From Bacteroidota bacterium (GTDB lineage: Bacteria; Bacteroidota; Bacteroidia; Bacteroidales; F082), in assembly GCA_016845105.1 (NCBI GenBank), contig JAERTF010000022.1:1-34486 (forward strand): DNA of 34,486 nt, given 5' to 3'. Below the pieces are notes generated by a model that saw only the letters and a program-made list of their open reading frames with translations, was not told where the DNA came from and did not search any database. A program made the position numbers and the translations under genes. Below, piece after piece: positions 27,473-34,486 of the stretch; positions within the stretch are counted from its first letter, which is position 1; each line of letters opens with the position of its first letter.

Positions 27473-28429
27473 ATGAAGATTATATTCATAATTATAACAA
27501 TTATAGTAAAAGACTTAACTGTTTTTCAAAATATTGATGAAACAAGTATGCCAATTATACTTAAAAACGAAAATATTGAAATCAAGATTGATACTCCTTT
27601 GGAAAACTATAACTTTTCAAGGTTTGACTGGACAGGAAAGATAATATCAGTAAAGTATAAAGGAATAACAGTATCCGGTATCGAGAGTACTAATGATAAA
27701 CAAGAAAACAGAATAGGTAAGGGATTTTACAATGAATTTGGTATTGAAAGACCTTTGGCCTATAATGAAGTTAAGGATGGTGAGTATTTCCCCAAGATCG
27801 GTATCGGGGTTTTAAAGAAGAATGGGGCTAATTACGATTTTAGAAAAGAATATGAGATTGAACCGGCAAAGTTCAATGTTTCAACCAAATCAAATAGGGT
27901 TATTATAGAATGTAAAGCGGAGAACGTTATTGGTTATTCCTATATCTTAAAAAAGGAAATTGAATTAACTGAAAGTGGTTTTATTATTCATTATCAACTT
28001 AAAAATACAGGTATTAAAACAATCGTGACCGATGAGTACACTCATAATTTCATCTCTATAAACAATCAATTAATTGGACGCGATTACATATTAAGGTTTC
28101 CATTTATACTTGATCATCAAAAGTTTAATGCTTCCGTTAACCCGGAGAATATGGTTGAGTTTACTCAAGATAAGGTTCTTTTTAGTAGCACTCCCAATGA
28201 ACAGTTTTTCTTTGGCAATCTCACTGGTGATAATGATGTGAATGCTACGTGGGAATTGATAAATACCAAAACCAAAATTGGCATAAGTGAAACAGGAAGT
28301 TTTACAACAAATAAAGTTAACCTCTGGGGATGGAAACATGTTATTAGTCCTGAGTTATATATTGAAATAAGTGTTGAACCTGGACAATCACAGGTTTGGA
28401 CAAGGACATATAAGATATTTGAAATATAG
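27473..28429 (+). CDS. Galactose-mutarotase-fold protein
   Basis: This 318-residue, mostly beta-stranded protein has an unusual hydrophobic N-terminus ('MKIIFIIITIIVKDLTVFQN') that may be a poor signal peptide or anchor. 'IDTPLENYNFSRFDWTGKI', 'GKGFYNEFGIERPL', 'YFPKIGIGVLKKNG' and 'DEYTHNFISINNQ' follow the order of aldose-1-epimerase-like folds. The 'NEFG' and 'EYTHNFI' segments sit where sugar-binding residues are found. It could interconvert anomers released by the locus enzymes, linking beta products to anomer-specific carriers or kinases, or it may be a binding protein without catalysis. I do not recognise a named family. It stands between a hydrolase and a transporter in the same run. 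Confidence 0.5.
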   Translation: MKIIFIIITIIVKDLTVFQNIDETSMPIILKNENIEIKIDTPLENYNFSRFDWTGKIISVKYKGITVSGIESTNDKQENRIGKGFYNEFGIERPLAYNEVKDGEYFPKIGIGVLKKNGANYDFRKEYEIEPAKFNVSTKSNRVIIECKAENVIGYSYILKKEIELTESGFIIHYQLKNTGIKTIVTDEYTHNFISINNQLIGRDYILRFPFILDHQKFNASVNPENMVEFTQDKVLFSSTPNEQFFFGNLTGDNDVNATWELINTKTKIGISETGSFTTNKVNLWGWKHVISPELYIEISVEPGQSQVWTRTYKIFEI

Positions 28430-28474
28430 TAGGCAATTGCATGAATTAAATAAAAAGGAATTATAAATAGAAAC

Positions 28475-29854
28475 TTGAATGAATTAATCAAAAATAAAGG
28501 TGTGAATAGTATAACTTCAAAACTTTCATTAAAAGAAAAGCTGGGTTATGGTGTTGGAGATACAGCATCTCATTTTGTATGGGATATGGTAGGCTTCTGG
28601 ATACTGATTTTTTATACCGACACTTTTGGAATATCTGCAGCAGTAGCCGGAACAATTATGCTAGTTGCCAGAATATGGGATATGATTAGCGATCCTATTA
28701 TGGGTATTATTGCTGACAGAACAAAAACACGATGGGGAAAGTTCAGACCATATATACTATGGATGGCATTACCTTACAGTGTTTTGGCGGTTCTAACATT
28801 TTCTACACCTGACCTTGGCCCAACGGGTAAAATACTATATGCTGGTATTACTTATCTTCTTTTAATGACTGTTTTTACTGCTATAAATTTGCCATATTCG
28901 TCTTTGGGTGCTGTTATGACTTCTGACTCTTACGAAAGGGCAGGATTAAATTCCTATCGATTTATTTTCGCTTTTGTAGGACAGTTTATTGTTACCGGAA
29001 CAGCTTTATCACTTGCACTTTATTTTGGAGGGGGTGATAATGCAAAAGGTTATCAATATACATTAGTTCTTTTCTCAATTGTAAGTTTTATTTTATTCAT
29101 GATTACATTTAAAACAACAAAAGAAAGAGTACATCCTCCAAAAGAACAAAAGCAAAACCTAAAAGAAGATTTACGTAATTTATTCAAAAACAGACCATGG
29201 GTGATTCTGTTCTTCGTAGGAATCATTTCATTTATCATGTTTGCAATGCAAAACTTGAGTATTGCCTACTATTTTAAATACTATATTGGCGACGAAGAAA
29301 GTGTTCAGCTATTCAATATTATTGGAACCATAGCATTAATAGCGGGTATTCCGCTATCTAAACCTTTATCAAAAAAGTTTGGTAAGAGAAATGTATACGT
29401 GGCTAGTTCACTCATTTCAGGAATGTTCTTTATACTGCTTTATCTTCCTGGTTCCAATAATACCATTTCCATATATATACTTAATATCCTTGCAAAATTA
29501 ACCTATGCTCCAGCTGTACCATTACTATGGACAATGCTTGCAGATACTGCGGATTATTCCGAATGGAAAAGTGGTAGAAGAGCAACGGGGCTTGTTTTTT
29601 CAGCTGCAACCTTTGCCCAGAAAGCTGGATGGGGAATTGGTGGTGCCTTGGCGGGTTGGCTCCTTGCCTTATATAATTTCACACCTAATATAGAGCAAAC
29701 AATATCAGCATTAACAGGTATTAAACTCATGATCTCTGTTTTTCCTGGAATACTTTATATGTCATGTGCAGTTCTTCTATATTTCTATGCCATTGATCAC
29801 AAAACATGCCTTGTAATGCAAAAGGAATTAGAAGAAAGGAAGATTGGGCAGTAA
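28475..29854 (+). CDS. Second GPH-family sugar symporter (TTG start)
   Basis: This 459-residue inner-membrane carrier of the GPH family has about 12 helices. The N-terminal 'KLSLKEKLGYGVGDTASHFV' and the loop 'DPIMGIIADRTKTRWGKFRP' are diagnostic; 'MLADTADYSEWKSGRRATG' is the conserved region before helix 11. The frame is open from a TAA at 28451 without any ATG before the conserved region, so translation must start at TTG 28475 or GTG 28502; TTG gives the better length. It differs clearly from the GPH protein at 23464, so they probably carry different products. It is the last gene of the long plus-strand run, followed by a 244-bp gap. Confidence 0.87.
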   Translation: MNELIKNKGVNSITSKLSLKEKLGYGVGDTASHFVWDMVGFWILIFYTDTFGISAAVAGTIMLVARIWDMISDPIMGIIADRTKTRWGKFRPYILWMALPYSVLAVLTFSTPDLGPTGKILYAGITYLLLMTVFTAINLPYSSLGAVMTSDSYERAGLNSYRFIFAFVGQFIVTGTALSLALYFGGGDNAKGYQYTLVLFSIVSFILFMITFKTTKERVHPPKEQKQNLKEDLRNLFKNRPWVILFFVGIISFIMFAMQNLSIAYYFKYYIGDEESVQLFNIIGTIALIAGIPLSKPLSKKFGKRNVYVASSLISGMFFILLYLPGSNNTISIYILNILAKLTYAPAVPLLWTMLADTADYSEWKSGRRATGLVFSAATFAQKAGWGIGGALAGWLLALYNFTPNIEQTISALTGIKLMISVFPGILYMSCAVLLYFYAIDHKTCLVMQKELEERKIGQ

Positions 29855-30098
29855 CTACCATGTTGAGATATTTGTTATGTAAACAGTATAGTTATATATA
29901 GCTATATATTAGACAAATAAAATTTGTATGTGTATTTTTGATGTAATACAAAACATATATTGATGTGTTTTTGAGGTGTGTAAAAAATTGATATCCCGAT
30001 CTAATATTACTTACTTTGAAAAAGCAAATTAAGTTATCTCAGGTACATATTTAATACCTTAGAATTTATCAACTAATTATTAATAAAAAGAACTACCT
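29855..30098 (+). promoter_or_regulatory. Control region before the modular secreted proteins
   Basis: This 244-bp non-coding region holds a 16-bp AT-rich perfect palindrome ATATATAG/CTATATAT at 29894-29909. TGATGTAAT lies at 29939-29947 (identical to the copy upstream of susC) and TGATGTGT at 29961-29968, two helical turns later. A promoter candidate is TTG 29988-29990 with TTACTTTG 30011-30018, 20 bp apart, matching TAnnTTTG except for its second base. The shared motif suggests the gene at 30099 is controlled by the same regulator as susC. No convincing terminator for the upstream operon was seen. Confidence 0.5.
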
Positions 30099-33000
30099 AT
30101 GAAAAGATTACTACTAACTATGTCAGTGCTATGTATAGTATTTACTACTCATGCCCAATTTATATGGAATGATTTCGACGCAAATCAAAACGTTGCATTT
30201 ACAGGAGGAAGCCCTGATCCAACAATTATTGCAAACCCTTATTCAGGTGGCATTAACACAAGTGTAAATGTTGCGGAATGGGTTCGAGGAGGCTGGGAAT
30301 GGTCATTTACCAAAGCTACGGCTCCTGGATTCATTGACTTTACAACGGGTTCTGTATTTTCATTAAAAGTATATTCTCCAATAGCTACCACAGTTCTTTT
30401 TAAACTTGAGGGAAATATCGGACCAATGGAAGTAAGTCAGACAGTTACAGCAGGATCATGGCAAGAGCTTTCTTTCGACTTTACAGGTGCTCCCAATGAT
30501 GCATACAACACAATTGTAATTTTCTTTGCTCCCGGAACATGGGGAACAGAAATTTACTATTTTGATGATGTTGAAGGACCTAACTATACTGTTGTACAAC
30601 CAAAACCTTATTTGGCAGCTGATGTACAGGATAATTTTGAGAATAATGGCTGGAGCACAATTAATGAATGGTTTTTTCAGGATCCTGGCATGGATCCATT
30701 ACCTGTAGTTGCTGACCCGGTTGACCCCAATAATAATGTTGCTGATTATTTCCGCGATGGTTCATTTGAATGGACAAATTCACAAGCAGTTCTCGATCAT
30801 ATCATGGATCTTAATGAGAGAAATCAATTCGAGTTAAAAGTATATTTCCCATCATCAAACGATTATACAGGAACTTTAACTCCTACTGTAGCCATGAAGT
30901 TGCAAAACAGTGAGCTAGGTGGAAATGCATGGACAACCCAAGTTGAAATAGTAGAAACAATAACTTCATATGATAGTTGGGTCACGGTATCATTTGATTT
31001 CAGTGGTGCTTGGGATAGAATAGATTTAGACCAAATTGTTGTTCAAATGGGTGGAGAAGGCCATGCAACTGCCGGGCAATTCTATTTTGATGACCTTGAG
31101 TTAATGCCAGTGGTATATCCTATTCCTTCCTATATTTACAATGATTATGACGCAAATCAGAATCATGATTTTTTAGGTTATCCAAATACACCAGTAATTT
31201 CTACCAACCCTGATCAAACAGGCATAAATACAAGTGCAAATTCTGCAGAATGGGTTCGTACAGCTGACCAATGGGCACATATTTATACAATCCTTGATGG
31301 ACCAATTAACTTTTCTGATGGTACTAATTTTCAAATAAAGATAATTTCTCCAATTGTATGCGATGTACTTTTAAAACTGGAAGATTCGAACGACCCTGGT
31401 AATTTCGTGGAACAAACAGCCACAGTTATTAATACAAATGAGTGGGTATTGTTAAATTTTAATTTTCCAACAGCTCAATCAGAAACTTATGATAAGATTA
31501 TCATTTTTCCCGATTTTGCTTCTACTGATGACAACACATTCTACATAGACGATATCGAAGGTCCTGAATATGATGAACCTAAACCCATTTTAGAACTCAA
31601 TGTTCAGGATAATTTTGAGAATAATGGATGGAGTACAATCGATTATTGGATTCTTCAGGATCCTAACATGGATACTTTACTTACTGCATCCGATCCTGCA
31701 AACTCATCAAACACTGTTGCAAATTATAATAGATCAGGCAGTTTTGAATGGACAAATGCACAAACAATTTTAGATCATAGACTGGATTTATCAGAACGAA
31801 ATAAATTCGAATTAAAAGTATATTTTCCTTCGTCAAACGATTATACTGGCGCATTATCTCCAACTGCCTCAATGAAGCTTCAGAATAGTTTGTTGGGTGG
31901 AAATGCTTGGTCCACACAGGCGGAAGTTATCAATACAATTGATGTTTTTGACGAATGGGTAACAGTAATATTTGACTTTGATGCTTGGAATACAACTATT
32001 GACTATGATCAAATAGTAGTACAACTTGGTGGTGAAGGGCATTTTGTTCCTGGGCAGTTTTACTATGATGACATTGCTCTATTAGGACTTAATGTAGTGT
32101 CTCCCAACGGAGGAGAGTCGATATCTCAAGGAGAGGTATTTGATATAGAATGGGATTACACCTGGGGTGATGGTTCACTGCAAATTGAGCTTCAAAAAGG
32201 CAACAATACACCAGAGTTAATTGCTTATAATGTTACCGCATCCGATACTATTTTTAATTGGACTGTGATACCTGATCAGGAGCCTGGTGATGATTATAGA
32301 GTTATCGTTACCCCAATTGATCCAATATATCCTTCTGATACTAGCGATGCATATTTTACAATTGTAGAAGTTACTACAATTACTCCAAACTTTACTGCTG
32401 ATGTAATTAATATTGCGGAAGGTGAAGATATTATTTTTACAGATGAATCAACTGGTAGTCCTACCACATGGGAGTGGACATTTGAAGGTGGGAATCCCAC
32501 AACATACTCAGGCCAAACTCCTCCAGCTATAAACTATGAAACATCAGGTGTATATGATGTAACCTTGGTAGTTGGAGATGGAAATACAACTTACACAGAG
32601 TTAAAGGTAGATTATATAACAGTTGGATCTCCTCCAATGGCTGATTTTGTTGCCAGTACAACCGCAATTTTAGTTGGTCAAACTGTAGACTTTACTAGTA
32701 ATTCAACTGGTGAAAATTTGACATTTGAATGGTATTTTGAAGGCGGTTTACCTGAAACATCTACCGAGGAAAACCCAAGTGCAATTTTTTATTCAGAAGC
32801 AGGAAAATTTGATGTTCAACTTATTGTAACAAATGATTATGGAGAAAGCACATTATTATTGGAAGAATATATTGAAGCTGTTCCTGTTGGTTTAATCGAT
32901 GTAATGTCAAGTGAAATGAATGTATGGCCAAACCCAACATCCGGGAAAGTAAACATATCATTTAATAATTCAAATTCTCATTTATGCAAAGTAATAGATT

Positions 33001-33146
33001 TAAGAGGGAGTATACTTGTATCCAATGTTCTAAATAATCAGAATAATTTGGTAGAATTAAGTGAACTTAAATCTGGCATATATATACTGTCAGTTAAGAA
33101 CGAAGTTACAAGTGAAATTCTCATTAAAAAACTATATATTAACTAG
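30099..33146 (+). CDS. T9SS-secreted multimodular glycan-binding protein
   Basis: This 1015-residue protein has no enzyme motif. The signal peptide ends THAQ (residue 20). Modules follow in the order A1 (21-160), B1 (174-336), A2 (345-490), B2 (500-662), each a beta-sandwich ending with YFDD/YIDD/YYDD strands as in CBM4/CBM11-type folds. A modules start IWNDFDANQN or IYNDYDANQN; B modules start DVQDNFENNGWSTI or a close variant. Next come a Kre9/Knh1-like Ig domain (666-756, 'VVSPNGGESISQG'), two PKD domains (about 760-843 and 846-928) and a T9SS sorting domain (935-1015, 'MNVWPNPTSGKVNIS'). It is probably secreted and attached at the surface, capturing glucan. It has its own upstream control region and a terminator downstream. 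Ligand binding is inferred from fold and location. Confidence 0.75.
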   Translation: MKRLLLTMSVLCIVFTTHAQFIWNDFDANQNVAFTGGSPDPTIIANPYSGGINTSVNVAEWVRGGWEWSFTKATAPGFIDFTTGSVFSLKVYSPIATTVLFKLEGNIGPMEVSQTVTAGSWQELSFDFTGAPNDAYNTIVIFFAPGTWGTEIYYFDDVEGPNYTVVQPKPYLAADVQDNFENNGWSTINEWFFQDPGMDPLPVVADPVDPNNNVADYFRDGSFEWTNSQAVLDHIMDLNERNQFELKVYFPSSNDYTGTLTPTVAMKLQNSELGGNAWTTQVEIVETITSYDSWVTVSFDFSGAWDRIDLDQIVVQMGGEGHATAGQFYFDDLELMPVVYPIPSYIYNDYDANQNHDFLGYPNTPVISTNPDQTGINTSANSAEWVRTADQWAHIYTILDGPINFSDGTNFQIKIISPIVCDVLLKLEDSNDPGNFVEQTATVINTNEWVLLNFNFPTAQSETYDKIIIFPDFASTDDNTFYIDDIEGPEYDEPKPILELNVQDNFENNGWSTIDYWILQDPNMDTLLTASDPANSSNTVANYNRSGSFEWTNAQTILDHRLDLSERNKFELKVYFPSSNDYTGALSPTASMKLQNSLLGGNAWSTQAEVINTIDVFDEWVTVIFDFDAWNTTIDYDQIVVQLGGEGHFVPGQFYYDDIALLGLNVVSPNGGESISQGEVFDIEWDYTWGDGSLQIELQKGNNTPELIAYNVTASDTIFNWTVIPDQEPGDDYRVIVTPIDPIYPSDTSDAYFTIVEVTTITPNFTADVINIAEGEDIIFTDESTGSPTTWEWTFEGGNPTTYSGQTPPAINYETSGVYDVTLVVGDGNTTYTELKVDYITVGSPPMADFVASTTAILVGQTVDFTSNSTGENLTFEWYFEGGLPETSTEENPSAIFYSEAGKFDVQLIVTNDYGESTLLLEEYIEAVPVGLIDVMSSEMNVWPNPTSGKVNISFNNSNSHLCKVIDLRGSILVSNVLNNQNNLVELSELKSGIYILSVKNEVTSEILIKKLYIN
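30159..31106 (+). repeat. Internal repeat unit 1 (modules A1-B1)
   Basis: This encodes residues 21-336. It is repeated by the unit at 31131-32084. The B part keeps near-identical DNA at its start ('caggataattttgagaata' at about 30628 and again at about 31608), showing a fairly recent duplication. Confidence 0.85.
31131..32084 (+). repeat. Internal repeat unit 2 (modules A2-B2)
   Basis: This encodes residues 345-662. The module order and boundaries match unit 1. B2 is much closer to B1 than A2 is to A1. A2 is more like the A module of the next gene ('INTSAN..AEWVRT..QWAH') than like A1. Confidence 0.85.
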
Positions 33147-33163
33147 TTATTGTGTGAAGCATT

Positions 33164-33199
33164 CTGAGGTGGGTTGATTCACCTTAGTTTGCTTTTTTT
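33164..33199 (+). terminator. Rho-independent terminator
   Basis: CTGAGGTG (33164-33171) and CACCTTAG (33180-33187) form an 8-bp stem with one G-U pair and an 8-base loop, followed by a T-rich tract (33188-33199). It lies 18 bases after the stop of the modular protein and would end or reduce transcription before the next gene at 33248, giving different levels of the two secreted proteins. I saw no strong promoter between it and 33248. Confidence 0.75.
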
Positions 33200-33247
33200 A
33201 ATTTGTGGTTATCAATAAATATTAATTATCAATAAAAACAAAATATC

Positions 33248-34486
33248 ATGAAACAAATTTTTACTTTTTTAACTATTGTACTGTTTGCATTTTCAATGAA
33301 TGCGCAGTATATCTACAATGATTTTGATGCAAACCAAAATGATCCTTTTTCGGGTTGGCCCAGTGAAACAACTATTGTTGCAAACCCCGATGTATCTGGA
33401 ATAAATACCAGTGCAAATGTAGCTGAGTGGGTTCGTACTGAAGAACAATGGGCTCATGTGTATTGCGATTTTGAAGGCACAGTTGATTTTTCAACTGGAA
33501 CTGTTTTTGATGTAAAAGTATACGTTCCAATTGCATGTGAAGTTCTTTTTAAATTGGAAAGTGCTACTGGCACAACTACTGAGTTAACAACTAATGTAGC
33601 AACAGTAAATGAGTGGACCCAGTTAAGTTTTGATTTTGCAGGTGCACAATCTGGATTGTATAACAAAATTGTTATCTTCTTCGATTTTGCGGCTTCAGCA
33701 GATAATACATATTATTTTGATGATGTTACAGGTCCTGAGTATCAAAGTGGTGGAACTGGAGATCCTGTTGATTTACCTGTTACTTTTAACGATGATAACA
33801 TAAATTATGGGTTAACTGATTTTGGAGGAAATGCCTCCCAAATTATTATTGATCCAACCAATCCAGATAATAAAGTAGCTGAAACGATAAAAACCGAGGG
33901 AGCTGAAACATGGGCAGGAACAACAGTTGGCGGTACAGTTGGTTTTACAAATCCAATTCCGTTTTCCTCTGAAAATACAAAAATGACTGTTAAAGTGTGG
34001 TCTCCAACTGCAAATACTCCAATTAGATTAAAAGTAGAGGATGCGGCTGATCCTACCATAAGTGTAGAAACAGAAACGAATACAACTGTTGCAAATTCAT
34101 GGGAAACTTTAACATTCGATTTTAGCAATGAAGCAACTGGTACAGCAGCTCTTAACTTGGATTATACATATAATAAAGCTTCGATCTTCTTCAATTTCGG
34201 GACAACTGGTGCACAGGCAGGTGAACAAACCTACTATTGGGATGATATGTACATGTGGGATGCAACTGGTATTATAGATAACAACTTAACATCGTTAAGT
34301 ATATATCCAAACCCTGCAACTGATTATATAAATATTAGTAACTTTAGTGTTATCGAAAGACTACGTATAATTTCAATTACCGGAAGTGTAGTTTATGAAT
34401 CTGAAATTTCTACAGAAACGATAGATATTAGCACTCTTACAAGTGGAATTTACTTTATTCAAGCTAAAGGAATCAAAGGTCAATTA
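33248..34486 (+). CDS. T9SS-secreted two-module glycan-binding protein, 3' end cut by window
   Basis: The frame is open for 413 codons and runs off the right edge without a stop. The signal peptide ends MNAQ (residue 20). Module A3 (21-165) begins 'YIYNDFDANQN' and is closely related to A1 and A2 of the preceding protein. Module C2 (175-338) starts 'LPVTFNDDNINYGLTDFGG' and contains 'GAETWAG' and 'KVWSPTANTPIRLKVED'; it is a close relative of residues 212-362 of the lipoprotein at 10922. From 346 onward is a T9SS sorting domain ('LSIYPNPATDYINIS', 'SGIYFIQAKG'), so only a few residues are probably missing. No enzyme motif was seen. It is a likely secreted glucan-binding partner of the locus; this is inferred. 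Confidence 0.8.
   Translation, partial: MKQIFTFLTIVLFAFSMNAQYIYNDFDANQNDPFSGWPSETTIVANPDVSGINTSANVAEWVRTEEQWAHVYCDFEGTVDFSTGTVFDVKVYVPIACEVLFKLESATGTTTELTTNVATVNEWTQLSFDFAGAQSGLYNKIVIFFDFAASADNTYYFDDVTGPEYQSGGTGDPVDLPVTFNDDNINYGLTDFGGNASQIIIDPTNPDNKVAETIKTEGAETWAGTTVGGTVGFTNPIPFSSENTKMTVKVWSPTANTPIRLKVEDAADPTISVETETNTTVANSWETLTFDFSNEATGTAALNLDYTYNKASIFFNFGTTGAQAGEQTYYWDDMYMWDATGIIDNNLTSLSIYPNPATDYINISNFSVIERLRIISITGSVVYESEISTETIDISTLTSGIYFIQAKGIKGQL

Overview
The window reads as one polysaccharide utilization locus (PUL) from an AT-rich, environmental member of the Bacteroidota. Three things support this: a SusC/SusD pair, TAnnTTTG-type promoter elements, and type IX secretion (T9SS) sorting domains ('YPNP...') on three proteins. 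T9SS use makes a gut Bacteroides less likely than a marine or sediment lineage such as Marinilabiliales, Prolixibacteraceae or Flavobacteriia; that placement is inference.

Layout. A GH3 beta-glucosidase with CBM6 and T9SS domains (257-3034, minus) diverges from a kinase-less, membrane-spanning propeller/Y_Y_Y/HTH regulator (3199-6081, plus). A 285-bp control region with a perfect 9+9 inverted repeat follows. Then comes a nearly unbroken plus-strand run from 6367 to 29854: SusC, SusD, two surface lipoproteins (one with an exact tandem duplication of a 154-residue module), a PKD-GH16 lipoprotein, a second GH16, a sugar-porter MFS, a 1158-residue beta-1,3-glucan phosphorylase-like protein (GH149 type), a cytoplasmic GH17, a lipoprotein GH17, a GPH-family transporter, a GH30, an unassigned clan GH-A hydrolase, a mutarotase-like protein and a second GPH transporter. 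After a 244-bp gap come two enzyme-free, multi-module secreted proteins (30099-33146, and 33248 to the window edge), separated by a Rho-independent terminator.

How the genes fit together (inference from families). The substrate is most likely laminarin or a similar beta-1,3-glucan with beta-1,6 links. Surface lipoproteins and secreted binding proteins capture the glucan. GH16 and GH17 enzymes cut beta-1,3 chains, GH30 probably removes beta-1,6 glucose, SusCD moves oligosaccharides into the periplasm, GH3 releases glucose, and three MFS-type carriers cross the inner membrane. In the cytoplasm the GH149-like enzyme would release glucose 1-phosphate, helped by a GH17 with no signal peptide whose gene overlaps it.

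The least familiar parts are the phosphorolytic cytoplasmic module, the family of related binding modules spread over three proteins, and the repeated sequence motifs in the three main intergenic regions. No tRNA, rRNA, insertion sequence or CRISPR array was seen.
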